Source of the DNA: JAGWBG01 sp034421095 | GTDB taxonomy: Bacteria; Chloroflexota; Dehalococcoidia; Lucifugimonadales; JAGWBF01 | DNA: 64,000 nucleotides | Assembly (NCBI GenBank): GCA_034421095.1 | Contig: DAOUKR010000025.1 | Location: 124,001 to 188,000, forward strand | Direction of reading: 5' to 3' | Part shown: positions 51,803 to 60,091 of the stretch, piece by piece | Layout of the letters: the number at the start of each line of letters is the position of its first letter | Position numbering within the stretch: the stretch's first letter is position 1 | The notes under the pieces: generated by a model | Seen by the model: only the letters and a program-made list of their open reading frames with translations | Database searches by the model: none | What the model was told of the DNA's origin: nothing | Translations under genes and position numbers: made by a program

Positions 51803-52861
51803 TTATGGCAGCAGACTGCCGCCCTCCACGATTCGGGCGATGTCGTTGTAGGTCAGGGGAACCAGTACCAGAAAGATGAGAGTCACAAACCCCACAAAGT
51901 GAACGAAGCCTTCCTTCTCCGGGGGGATGCGCTTGCCCCTGCGCACCCACTCGATAAGCACGAACAGGAGCCGTCCTCCGTCCAGCGCCGGTATGGGCAG
52001 GATGTTGAAGATTGCCAGGCTTATGCTGAGCATAGCGGCCAGCGGCACGATGGAGATAATGCCCGCTTCTCTTGTAATCTCCCCCGTAGTTTGAGCGATG
52101 CCCACCGGCCCTGCGAAGGGGGTTGGCCCGTCATCTACCAGCCAGTCGGTGACCGCGTCTTTCAAGAGTCCGGGGACGGCCCAGGTTAGCTCCACACCTT
52201 GGGCCAACGCCTCCCAAGGGGACCTAGTGGGCGACATGTGCTGGACGCCCACAATCTCTACTCTTATGCCGGTAGCCCCCTCTCCTTCAGGGGGGTCCAG
52301 CCGTGGCTCCAGGTATACCCTTTGGTCCACGCCGTCTCTCCTGATTAGCCATTCAATCTCCTTTCCCTGGGCGGAGGCTATCAGGCCCGCTAAGCTCTCA
52401 AAAGTACTCACCGGTTCGCCATTAACCTCAAGCAGGGCATCCCCAGGAAGCACACCCGCGCTCTCCGCAGGAGACCCCGGAGCGACCTGGCCTATTCGTA
52501 TCTCATTGGTAGTAAACAGGAAGAGACCGGTCAGAAGGACGATTGCCAGAACCAGGTTCATGAACACTCCAGCGACCAGCACGACTGTGCGGGTGCCGAT
52601 GCCTTTGCCTGCGAGGCTGCGGGGGTGGCTGGCATCGTTTTCGCCCTCAAGTTTGACGAAGCCGCCTATCGGCAGCAGGTTGATGGTGTAGTCGGTCTCG
52701 CCTTTTCGGAAGACTCTGACCACCCTGGGTGGAAATCCGAGGCCGAACTCGTTTACCTTAATTCCAAATGCCTTGGCGGCGGCGAAATGGCCGAACTCGT
52801 GTACCATTACCACCACCGCCATGACCCCCAGAAACTGCAAAACGGTAATCAAAACGTCCAT
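51803..52861 (-). CDS. rseP: Site-2-type intramembrane zinc metalloprotease RseP
   Basis: The 352-residue membrane protein has the zinc motif HEFGH at residues 21-25, a central PDZ domain (EIRIGQVAPGSPAESAGVLPGDAL) written here in parts, and the C-terminal NILPIPALDGGRLLFV motif that supplies the third zinc ligand. RseP cleaves membrane-bound anti-sigma factors and other small membrane proteins. It is placed between dxr and the retropepsin gene, the usual neighbourhood. Confidence 0.93.
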   Translation of the reverse strand: MDVLITVLQFLGVMAVVVMVHEFGHFAAAKAFGIKVNEFGLGFPPRVVRVFRKGETDYTINLLPIGGFVKLEGENDASHPRSLAGKGIGTRTVVLVAGVFMNLVLAIVLLTGLFLFTTNEIRIGQVAPGSPAESAGVLPGDALLEVNGEPVSTFESLAGLIASAQGKEIEWLIRRDGVDQRVYLEPRLDPPEGEGATGIRVEIVGVQHMSPTRSPWEALAQGVELTWAVPGLLKDAVTDWLVDDGPTPFAGPVGIAQTTGEITREAGIISIVPLAAMLSISLAIFNILPIPALDGGRLLFVLIEWVRRGKRIPPEKEGFVHFVGFVTLIFLVLVPLTYNDIARIVEGGSLLP

Positions 52862-52879
52862 GCTGTACCGCTTCTCTTA

Positions 52880-54037
52880 TCAGGCACTATGGCTAATCAG
52901 GGGAGGGACCGGCAAAGCCTCGGCTACTTCATTGGCCTGACCCCTAGCCCAATGGTCGGCTGCCAGAATTTCGTCCAGGGAGCTACCCGACGATGGTATG
53001 TGGTCCCCCAACACCCTGTCTATGGTACGGTAAATGTCCATAAAGCCTATCCTTCCCTGAAGGAAAAGCTCCACGGCAACCTCATCGGCGGCGCTCAGCA
53101 CAGCGGGATAGGTTCCGCCCTTTTTACCTGCCTCAACCGCCATGTCAAAGCAGGGGTAGCGCTCATGCTCAAGGGGTTGGAAGGTGAGGGAGTGGGACAG
53201 TCCGGTATCCAGCCGGGGTATCTGCTGATTCGGGAAACGCATGGGGTAAAAGAGGGAATACTGTATGGGCAGGCGCATGTCAGGCGGGCCAAGCTGGGCC
53301 TTTACGGAGCCGTCGGCGAACTCCACCATGGAGTGGACGATGCTCTGAGGATGGACCACCACTTCTATCTTATCCCAGGGCACGTCGAAAAGCCAGCGGG
53401 CCTCTATGACCTCGAAAGCTTTGTTCATCAGCGTAGCCGAGTCCACCGTTATCTTTCTGCCCATCCTCCACGTTGGATGATTCAGGGCCTCTTCCGGTGT
53501 AACTTTTTCCATGTCCTCCATTGGCGACGTTCGGAATGGTCCCCCGGATGCAGTTATAATGATGCGGCGTATTCCCTCTTTCTCGCCCCGGAGGCACTGC
53601 CAGATTGCGCTGGGTTCGCTATCCACGGGGAGAAGGGTGCCGCCATCCGGCCCCGCAAGGGACTTCACCAGACCTCCCGCCATGATGATAACTTCCTTGT
53701 TGGCCAGGGCGACGGGCTTTTTGTTCTCCAGGGCACGAACAGTCGGCACTAGTCCCGCGCTGCCGATGGTGGCGGCCATTATCAGGTCCGCGTCGGGCTG
53801 GCAGACCATCTCTTCCATGGGAGTAAAGGTGACGCCCTCGGGCAGAAGCTCTCTGTGCTTCTCAGACGAGCACCAGACAAGACGAGGCCGGAACTCTTCA
53901 ATCTGCTCCTTGAGAAGCTCCACGTTAAGTCCGGCAGCAAGCCCCACCACGTTGAACTCGTTGGGGAAGGCCCTGACTATGTCAAGGGTCTGGCGACCTA
54001 TAGACCCCGTTGAACCTAAGATTACTAGTCCCTTCAT
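52880..54037 (-). CDS. dxr: 1-deoxy-D-xylulose 5-phosphate reductoisomerase
   Basis: Dxr makes MEP from DXP with NADPH, the first committed step of the isoprenoid pathway. The 385-residue protein has the NADPH loop LGSTGSIGRQTLDIV, the substrate-site segment LPVDSEPSAIWQCL and ITASGGPFR, followed by NHPTWRMGRKITVDSATLMNK. All are invariant in Dxr. It is flanked by cdsA and rseP. Confidence 0.96.
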   Translation of the reverse strand: MKGLVILGSTGSIGRQTLDIVRAFPNEFNVVGLAAGLNVELLKEQIEEFRPRLVWCSSEKHRELLPEGVTFTPMEEMVCQPDADLIMAATIGSAGLVPTVRALENKKPVALANKEVIIMAGGLVKSLAGPDGGTLLPVDSEPSAIWQCLRGEKEGIRRIIITASGGPFRTSPMEDMEKVTPEEALNHPTWRMGRKITVDSATLMNKAFEVIEARWLFDVPWDKIEVVVHPQSIVHSMVEFADGSVKAQLGPPDMRLPIQYSLFYPMRFPNQQIPRLDTGLSHSLTFQPLEHERYPCFDMAVEAGKKGGTYPAVLSAADEVAVELFLQGRIGFMDIYRTIDRVLGDHIPSSGSSLDEILAADHWARGQANEVAEALPVPPLISHSA

Positions 54038-54068
54038 GGCTACATCACCTCACAGGTCCGCTACGGGC

Positions 54069-54902
54069 CTAGCCCGACGGCTTGAGCACCAATGCAACAA
54101 GATAATACACCACTGGCAAGGCGAAGACAATCGAGTCGAGCCTGTCGAGTATTCCGCCATGCCCCGGAAGAAGGCTTCCCGCATCTTTGACTCCTGAAGC
54201 CCTCTTCAGCCGGGACTCGGCCAAGTCTCCCAGCTGGGCCGCAATGCCTACGGCGGCACCTACCAGGGCCGACTGCCAAATAGGTACTGACAATTGTAAT
54301 AGAGCACCAAGGGCAAGGGCAACGCTCACGGCCCACGTGAATCCACCAATTGCGCCCTCCCAGGTCTTGTTCGGACTTATAGACGGCGACATCCGGTGCC
54401 TTCCAATAGCCCGACCGGTGAAGATGGCTCCGGTATCGGTGGCGAAGGTGACTAGAAGAGCAAAGAGCAACCAGTCCCGACTATGGTCAGCGCCACCGTC
54501 CAACTCTCGCAGCATAAGGGCATGGGACAGAAGGAATCCAACGTACAACGGTCCAAATAGGGTGTAGGCCCAAGTGGCAAACGCTCCCCCGCGTCTGTTC
54601 TGACTGATGCCAGTAATGATGAGCCAGGGAAGGGCCAATATAAGGGCGGCGCCCAGTAATATGTGTGGAGTGTAATCATACCAATGGGCCGTGAGTTGAC
54701 CGGCGGCGACGAACAGAAGCGTCCATAGAGCACCGAGAAACCATAGAACGGGGGGCACAGGGCCGGGTGCCATTCTGTAGAATTCCAGTAGTCCAAGAAG
54801 CGCCGCCGCTCCCACCAGTATGGTCAACCAGGGGAACCCCACCCAGATCGCACCAACGAGGATGGGTATGGCTACCAGGGCAGTGAGTATTCGCCTGATC
54901 AA
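54069..54902 (-). CDS. cdsA: Phosphatidate cytidylyltransferase CdsA
   Basis: CdsA makes CDP-diacylglycerol for phospholipid synthesis. The 277-residue membrane protein has about eight hydrophobic segments and the signature SPSISPNKTWEGAIGG and KRASGVKDAGSLLPGHGG followed by LDRLDS. The start is read as TTG 54902 with GAAGG upstream, giving the usual N-terminus M-I-R-R-I-L-T-A-L. It lies between uppS and dxr. Confidence 0.94.
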   Translation of the reverse strand: MIRRILTALVAIPILVGAIWVGFPWLTILVGAAALLGLLEFYRMAPGPVPPVLWFLGALWTLLFVAAGQLTAHWYDYTPHILLGAALILALPWLIITGISQNRRGGAFATWAYTLFGPLYVGFLLSHALMLRELDGGADHSRDWLLFALLVTFATDTGAIFTGRAIGRHRMSPSISPNKTWEGAIGGFTWAVSVALALGALLQLSVPIWQSALVGAAVGIAAQLGDLAESRLKRASGVKDAGSLLPGHGGILDRLDSIVFALPVVYYLVALVLKPSG

Positions 54903-54924
54903 CTTCTAGCCTTCGCAACACGGC

Positions 54925-55677
54925 TTAGACTGAAGTGTCCTCTGGCTGCAGGGTCCCGAAGCGTCTCTGACGACGCCTGAAAGCGTCCATAGCCCTGTCC
55001 ACATCTGCCGACCCCAGGTCCGGCCACAGGGTGGGCGTAGTGTAGTATTCGCTATAGGCTGATTGCCACAGCAGGAAATTGCTCAGACGCAACTCACCGC
55101 CAGTGCGTATTATGAGGTCCGGGTCCGGCAAGTGGGCGGTGTAGAGATACCTCCCAAAGATGGACTCATCCAACTCCTCGGGTGGAATCCCCTCACAAAC
55201 TATTTGCTTTACGGCTTCCAGGATTTCCGATCGGCCACCGTAGTCAAAGGCCACGCTCAAAGTGATACCCTTGTTGGCTCTGGTTAGCTCCTGAGAGTAA
55301 TTCACCGCATTCCGAAGATTTGGAGAGAGGCGGTCCATCCGGCCCAGGTGCAGGATACGCACGTCTCGTTCGTGGAGCGCCTGAGTCTCCTTGTATATAG
55401 ACTCCTGGAGAATGGCCATCAGACCCTCTACTTCCTCGGTAGGGCGATACCAGTTCTCGGTGGAGAAGGCATAAACCGTGACGTATTTGACGCCATGCGC
55501 CGACAGGGACTCCAGCACTGGGCGAATGTTATCCACGCCCGCTCTGTGGCCTGCCAGTCGGGGAAGGCCCTGTTGCTGCGCCCAACGCCCGTTCCCGTCC
55601 ATGATGATAGCCACATGGGTGGGAATATGCGGGATGTCGTTCCCTGAGCCGATCTTAGGTCTACCCTTGATTTGCAT
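54925..55677 (-). CDS. uppS: Undecaprenyl diphosphate synthase (cis-prenyltransferase)
   Basis: UppS makes the C55 carrier lipid for cell-wall synthesis. The 250-residue protein has HVAIIMDGNGRWAQQQGL with the catalytic D27, YVTVYAFSTENWYRPTEEV and DLIIRTGGELRLSNFLLWQ, all conserved. It has a short non-conserved N-terminal tail. No clear ribosome site precedes the ATG. It is placed between frr and cdsA. Confidence 0.95.
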   Translation of the reverse strand: MQIKGRPKIGSGNDIPHIPTHVAIIMDGNGRWAQQQGLPRLAGHRAGVDNIRPVLESLSAHGVKYVTVYAFSTENWYRPTEEVEGLMAILQESIYKETQALHERDVRILHLGRMDRLSPNLRNAVNYSQELTRANKGITLSVAFDYGGRSEILEAVKQIVCEGIPPEELDESIFGRYLYTAHLPDPDLIIRTGGELRLSNFLLWQSAYSEYYTTPTLWPDLGSADVDRAMDAFRRRQRRFGTLQPEDTSV

Positions 55678-55699
55678 TACAAGTACAGATTGAGTCGCC

Positions 55700-56287
55700 C
55701 TAGACCTGCATAATCTCCGCTTCTTTTCCCGAGGAGACCTGGTCTATGAGGGCGATGCAAACGTCGGTGGTCTTCTGAAGTCTATCCTGGGCGCGGCGGT
55801 TGTCGTCCTGGGAAATGTGTTTGTTGCGCTCCATGCTGCGCAACTGCTCCAGGGCGTCTCTACGCACATTACGCACCGCTACTTTCCCATCCTCAATCTT
55901 CTTCTTCAACACCCGTACCATCTCTCTGCGGCGGTCCTGGCTCAGAGGGGGTATGGGGACTCTGATAACCGTCCCGTCGTTGGACGGATTGAACCCCATT
56001 TCAGACTTTTGAAGGCTTCTCTCGATGTCCTTCAAAGCTTGCCTATCCCAGGGCTGGACGATCAACAGACTGGCCTCTGGGGCTGACACAGCGGCAATCT
56101 GATTCAGGGGGGTGGAAACGCCGTAATAGTCTACCATCAGGTTTTCCAACAGAGCAGGAGTGGCCCGACCTGTGCGCAGGGACGTCAGGTCCCTGTTCAA
56201 GACTTCAACCGACTTGTTCATTCTGGAGTCAGCGTCAGCCAGGACCTCATCCACAGTTTTGGTGTCGTCTCCACTTCGAGTAGACAT
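55700..56287 (-). CDS. frr: Ribosome recycling factor
   Basis: This 195-residue protein releases ribosomes after termination with EF-G. It shows LTSLRTGRATPALLENLMVDYYG-type N-terminal helix and hinge, in parts, SLLIVQPWDRQALKDIERSL and IRVPIPPLSQDRRREMVRVL. It carries about 12 extra residues at the N-terminus. GGGAGGGTG lies before ATG 56287, which is 2 nt after the pyrH stop. Confidence 0.96.
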   Translation of the reverse strand: MSTRSGDDTKTVDEVLADADSRMNKSVEVLNRDLTSLRTGRATPALLENLMVDYYGVSTPLNQIAAVSAPEASLLIVQPWDRQALKDIERSLQKSEMGFNPSNDGTVIRVPIPPLSQDRRREMVRVLKKKIEDGKVAVRNVRRDALEQLRSMERNKHISQDDNRRAQDRLQKTTDVCIALIDQVSSGKEAEIMQV

Positions 56288-56289
56288 GT

Positions 56290-57015
56290 CTACACCCTCC
56301 CGGAGATAAGTGTGCCAACAGCCTCTCCCGAAAGTATACGTCGTATATTGCCCGGCTGGAAGAGGTCGAACACTATGATGGGCAACCTGTTCTCCATACA
56401 CAGGGTTAGAGCAGTGGCATCCATCACTTCTAGGCGCAAATTAAGTGCATCGAGGTAGTCAAGGTGCTCGAATCGCTGTGCTTCCGGGTTTTTGTTAGGA
56501 TCGGAATCGTAGACGGCATCCACGCTATTCTTGCCCATTAGCAGCACGTCCGCCCCTATCTCAACGGCGCGCAGCGCGGCAGCGGTGTCTGTGGTCATGT
56601 AGGGGTTGCCGGTGCCCGCCGCAAACAGGACCACCCGACCTTTCTCCAGGTGACGGATGGCCCGTCGTCTTATGTAAAGCTCTGCCACGGCCTGTACCTG
56701 GATAGATGTCTGGGTGCGGGTAACGAGGTTGATTTTCTCTAGAGCATCCTGCAAGGCGAGAGCGTTAATCACTGTGGCAAGCATTCCGGCGTAGTCGGCC
56801 GTGGTACGTTCCATCCCCCAGGTCTCGGCTTCATGTCCACGCCATATATTCCCACCGCCAACCACCACAGCCATCTCTACACCCAACCCAACGGCCTCAC
56901 TTATCTGGTTGGCTGCGTAACGTGCGCTGCCGGGGTCAATGCCATATTTAGTTTCGCCCTTCAGCGACTCTCCACTTACCTTCAGAACTGCCCGGTTATA
57001 AGCAGGCGTGGTCAC
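56290..57015 (-). CDS. pyrH: Uridylate kinase
   Basis: PyrH phosphorylates UMP to UDP. The 241-residue amino-acid-kinase-fold protein has AVLKVSGESLKGET, VVVGGGNIWRGHE, MLATVINALALQDALE and FAAGTGNPYMTTDTAAALRA, the invariant motifs. It starts with GTG 57015, with GGGGAG very close upstream. It follows tsf by 17 nt and precedes frr by 2 nt. Confidence 0.96.
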   Translation of the reverse strand: MTTPAYNRAVLKVSGESLKGETKYGIDPGSARYAANQISEAVGLGVEMAVVVGGGNIWRGHEAETWGMERTTADYAGMLATVINALALQDALEKINLVTRTQTSIQVQAVAELYIRRRAIRHLEKGRVVLFAAGTGNPYMTTDTAAALRAVEIGADVLLMGKNSVDAVYDSDPNKNPEAQRFEHLDYLDALNLRLEVMDATALTLCMENRLPIIVFDLFQPGNIRRILSGEAVGTLISGRV

Positions 57016-57032
57016 AGTCTCCCCGGTCTATT

Positions 57033-57542
57033 CTATTGCTCGCCAAGAGCGAACCTGGCAAATCTTCTGACCCTGACGTTCTCTCCCACTTTAGCCATCA
57101 CTTCCTGGACCACGTCTCTAACAGTACGTGACGGGTCCTTTATGTAGGACTGGTCCAAGAGTGAGACCTCTTCCAAGGGACGAGAATCGTCTTCTTTTAT
57201 CTCGCTCTGGTCTACATAGGATGTTGATGGCATAGCCGCCACTTGCATGGCCAGGTTATGGGCCAGGTCTTTTACGTCAGAGGTGTGAGCTACAAAGTCT
57301 GTCTCGCAGCTTACCTCCACCAGAGCTCCCAGCCTGCCTCCCGTATGGATATAGGCCTCCACTATGCCTTCCCTGGTTTCTCTGCCCAGTCTCTTGGCAG
57401 CATCTGCAAACCCCTTCTCACGGAGAATCTCCTGGGCCTCGTTCATGTCCCCTGCGGCATCCTCCAGGGCACGTTTGCAGTCCATGACCCCTGCTCCGGT
57501 CTTCTGGCGGAGGTCTCTTATCATGTCTACCGTTACCTCCAA
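57033..57542 (-). CDS. tsf: Elongation factor Ts (short form)
   Basis: EF-Ts exchanges nucleotide on EF-Tu. The 169-residue protein has the N-terminal motif DLRQKTGAGVMDCKRALEDA and GALVEVSCETDFVAHTSD with DLAHNLAMQVAA, but only one core domain copy, as in short EF-Ts forms of Thermus and related phyla. The start is TTG 57542 with GGGAGGATGG upstream; it aligns with the family N-terminus, which an internal ATG would cut. Confidence 0.95.
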   Translation of the reverse strand: MEVTVDMIRDLRQKTGAGVMDCKRALEDAAGDMNEAQEILREKGFADAAKRLGRETREGIVEAYIHTGGRLGALVEVSCETDFVAHTSDVKDLAHNLAMQVAAMPSTSYVDQSEIKEDDSRPLEEVSLLDQSYIKDPSRTVRDVVQEVMAKVGENVRVRRFARFALGEQ

Positions 57543-57586
57543 GTGCCATCCTCCCGTTAATTCATAAATATTGACCGGGCCTTGTC

Positions 57587-58615
57587 CTAGTTGTTCTCTT
57601 CCGAGTCTTCTGTGCTACCACTGGTCTCCGCTGGCGGGTCAAGATCATCGCTACTGGTCAAAATGGCTTCGGACAATTCGTCCTCCGCATCCACAACCGT
57701 ACCCTCGCCTGCCTCCGCCAAGGTCTCCCGGTTTCTGGCCAGTAAGGCCTCTGCCAGTTCGTTCTCATCTCCCGTGAACTGATAAAGGTCTCCCTCCTCA
57801 ACCTCGGTGTCAAGGAAGTCATCGCTGCTTGCGGCGACCGGAGCAGCCTCCAGCATAGCTTCGGCCTGGGCCTTCCGAAGGGCTTCTCTTTGCCGCAGGC
57901 CCTCAAGAACGGCTTCGGCGACGCGACCTGCCATTAGCCTTATGGACCTTATGGCGTCGTCGTTGCCGGGTATGGGAAACGTTATCAGTTCCGGGTCGGT
58001 GTTGCTATCCACCACCGCCGCTACCGGGATGCCCATCCGGCGCACCTCGGCCACGCATATATCTTCCTTCTCAATGTCTATTATGAAGAGAGCGCCTGGC
58101 AAGTTTTTCATATCCCGTATGCCACCAAAATACTTGTGCAGGCGGGCCAACTCCTCATCCAGCTTCAGACTCTCTCTCTTGGTGAGCATCTGGGAATAGC
58201 CCTTTTCTTTCTTTTCCTCCAGTTCAATCATGTAATTGACCCGGGAGCGGATGGTCTGGAAGTTGGTGAGGGTCCCGCCCAGCCAGCGCTGGTTGATGTA
58301 AGGCATCCCGCAGCGCATGGACTCGCTCTGTATGGCATCCTGAGCCTGCTTTTTAGTCCCCACAAAAAGAACGTCGCCCCCATTAGCGACTATCTGAGTT
58401 ATGGATTTACAGGCCTCTTCCAGCATTACCAGTGTCTTCTGCAAGTCAATGATGTGAATGCCGTTACGATGAGTGAAGATGAAGCGCTTCATGTTTGGGT
58501 TCCAGCGCCTGGTCTGATGACCAAAGTGGACACCCGCTTCAAGAAGGGATTTCATCGTTATCGGCTCTCTTGGCGTGTTAGCGGTAGTAGTTGCTATCTC
58601 TTCCGTCTGTACCAT
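57587..58615 (-). CDS. rpsB: 30S ribosomal protein S2 with acidic C-terminal extension
   Basis: The 342-residue protein contains the S2 core, with SLLEAGVHFGHQTRRWNPNM near residue 25, LQKTLVMLEEACKSI, YINQRWLGGTLTNFQTI and ITFPIPGNDDAIRSIRLM. After the core there is an acidic tail of about 85 residues, rich in Glu, Asp, Ser and Ala, which most S2 proteins lack. ATG 58615 with AAAGGCAGG upstream is preferred over a frame starting at 58714. It heads the long run rpsB-tsf-pyrH-frr and beyond. Confidence 0.94.
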   Translation of the reverse strand: MVQTEEIATTTANTPREPITMKSLLEAGVHFGHQTRRWNPNMKRFIFTHRNGIHIIDLQKTLVMLEEACKSITQIVANGGDVLFVGTKKQAQDAIQSESMRCGMPYINQRWLGGTLTNFQTIRSRVNYMIELEEKKEKGYSQMLTKRESLKLDEELARLHKYFGGIRDMKNLPGALFIIDIEKEDICVAEVRRMGIPVAAVVDSNTDPELITFPIPGNDDAIRSIRLMAGRVAEAVLEGLRQREALRKAQAEAMLEAAPVAASSDDFLDTEVEEGDLYQFTGDENELAEALLARNRETLAEAGEGTVVDAEDELSEAILTSSDDLDPPAETSGSTEDSEENN

Positions 58616-58777
58616 AGAACCTGCCTTTCTTTTTTGCCCGGCATTTGTATCCCGTTGCACCATGCCCAGAATACTTCGTCCGGCTCTGCCCCTCACGATA
58701 CAGCCCGCCCTCATGTACTGAGGCAGGCCATTAGGGATAAGTGTGCTTCCTTGCCCTTTGTTGGAATTCTTTCAGTG

Positions 58778-58806
58778 AGTATAGCACAGCCCGTATCTCC
58801 TAGCAA
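58778..58806 (-). promoter_or_regulatory. Promoter of the rpsB operon
   Basis: On the minus strand TTGCTA, 17 nt, TATACT, with an extended TGC just before the -10 box. Transcription would begin near 58,771, leaving a leader of about 155 nt before the rpsB start. Such a long leader could hold an S2 regulatory structure; I found no specific motif. Confidence 0.6.
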
Positions 58807-58855
58807 CTGCTAGCGACTTCTATGGAGGCAAGTGCAAAACTCGGTTTATCTAAAT

Positions 58856-58885
58856 CCGTCAATCTCGTTTTCACGGGAATGACGG
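58856..58885. repeat. Short palindromic element (CGTTTTCACGGGAATGACG)
   Basis: CCGTCA at 58,856-58,861 pairs with TGACGG at 58,880-58,885. The inner CGTTTTCACGGGAATGACG matches 6,567-6,584 except for two bases. It lies in the gap between the divergent rpsB and RusA-like genes, which otherwise holds their promoters only. Confidence 0.55.
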
Positions 58886-58952
58886 AATGCAGATTTCGTG
58901 CAGATCTCCAAGGCTTGAAGCATAGAAGATTACCGCATACAATAATGTTCCA

Positions 58953-58982
58953 AGGACAATCCTCAACTAGGTAGAGTATACT
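58953..58982 (+). promoter_or_regulatory. Possible promoter of the RusA-like/HEPN operon
   Basis: AGGACA, 18 nt, TATACT. The -10 box is good and the -35 weak. The predicted transcription start (about 58,989) is only a few bases before the ATG at 58,993, so the messenger would be nearly leaderless; no ribosome site is seen. Confidence 0.4.
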
Positions 58983-58992
58983 GCAGACCGAA

Positions 58993-59400
58993 ATGCCGAT
59001 GCCCTTTGAGTTTGTCATAGATGGCCTTCCCGTGTCACAGCAGGCCCGCCGAAGGTGTCGAGTAAGAAACTGGGCTCGGACAGTACGGGATGCTGCCAAG
59101 CAAGACTGGGATACCGAGCCGCCCTTTACCGGGGAAGTCATGGTGAGTATAACTTGCTTCTTCGAGGATGTGTCACTTTTTGATGTCGACAACATTCCAA
59201 AGCCAATCCTAGATGCGTTGAAAGGACTGGTCTATTCCAACGACAAGCAAGTATCTGATTTGCTTTGCCGCAAGAGAGGCTTGAATGGTGATTTGCGCAT
59301 TCAGAACCCGTCGCCGCTTCTGCTTGAGACTCTTGGGCATTCCCAGCAATTCCTTCACATTGTAGTCACCAATGCGTTGAGCCAGGAGGTGTCACCTTGA
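58993..59400 (+). CDS. RusA-family endodeoxyribonuclease
   Basis: This 135-residue protein matches RusA Holliday-junction resolvases. The motif FDVDNIPKPILDALKG gives D64, D66, N67, K70 and D74, and YSNDKQVSDL gives D84; the positions and spacing agree with catalytic D70, D72, K76 and D91 of E. coli RusA. RusA proteins are usually phage-borne, but no other phage gene is present. The start at ATG 58993 has no ribosome site. The next gene begins in an overlapping TTGA, so the pair is one operon. Confidence 0.82.
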   Translation: MPMPFEFVIDGLPVSQQARRRCRVRNWARTVRDAAKQDWDTEPPFTGEVMVSITCFFEDVSLFDVDNIPKPILDALKGLVYSNDKQVSDLLCRKRGLNGDLRIQNPSPLLLETLGHSQQFLHIVVTNALSQEVSP

Positions 59401-60083
59401 CAAACTACTCAAACGATTCCGAATACCTCCTTGCCCGCAAGACAGCAGAGGAATATAGCAGCAAGGGCTACGAGGTCTCGTTGGACCAGGTACTTGATTT
59501 CTTCCAAGGATTCAGAGCGGATTTGCTTGTCCGGAAGGGCGACGAGGTCAAGGTGATTGAGGTAAAGTCTCGGTCTTCGCTGGCTGCCGACCCCAGGATA
59601 AGCCAACTAGCACGAATCATAGACTCGAAGCCTGGATGGAGCCTCGAACTACTCTTGGTAGGTGAACCAGAGAAACTCGATTCTCCAGAGGGTGCACGCT
59701 CCTTTGAGGGCGAGGAAATCCTCAGTAGGATAAAAAAAGCCGAGAAGTCTCTCGAAGCGGGCATTCCAGAGGCTGCATTCTTGCTCGCATGGTCAGCTTG
59801 CGAGGCTGCTCTAAGGGAACTGCTGGCCGAACATGGGGTATCGAATACAAGCATCACGACTCCGGGATACGTCCTTGACCAAGCGGTTTTTCGTGGAGTG
59901 ATCTCCAGAGACGACTACAACCATCTGACCGGTATACGCAAGTATAGAAACGCCATCGTCCATGGGTTCGACCCTGGTGATCTCGACACCAAGTTGGTGT
60001 CGGAACTGGTAGAGATTATACGACGCATCACTATGGCCACAAGCCAGAGCGACGCCGAGCCAGATGACCTATCTGATTCCTAG
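59397..60083 (+). CDS. Fused PD-(D/E)xK nuclease-like and HEPN-like protein
   Basis: The 228-residue protein has two parts. Residues about 10-100 form a restriction-endonuclease-like fold with D42 and E55-V-K57 (ADLLVRKGDEVKVIEVKSR), the PD-(D/E)xK catalytic set. Residues about 110-210 are helical and contain R184-N-A-I-V-H189, the Rx4-6H motif of HEPN RNases. The architecture resembles the predicted REase_AHJR-like proteins. The start is TTG 59397 with AGGAGGTG 5 nt upstream, overlapping the RusA-like gene by 4 nt. A composition lower in G+C than the ribosomal block suggests transfer. Substrate and trigger are unknown. Confidence 0.72.
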   Translation: MTNYSNDSEYLLARKTAEEYSSKGYEVSLDQVLDFFQGFRADLLVRKGDEVKVIEVKSRSSLAADPRISQLARIIDSKPGWSLELLLVGEPEKLDSPEGARSFEGEEILSRIKKAEKSLEAGIPEAAFLLAWSACEAALRELLAEHGVSNTSITTPGYVLDQAVFRGVISRDDYNHLTGIRKYRNAIVHGFDPGDLDTKLVSELVEIIRRITMATSQSDAEPDDLSDS

Positions 60084-60091
60084 CCAACCTT

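Noticed and set aside
52625..53752. 375-codon plus-strand frame opposite rseP and dxr
   Set aside because: It is antisense to two intact conserved genes and has no family motif.
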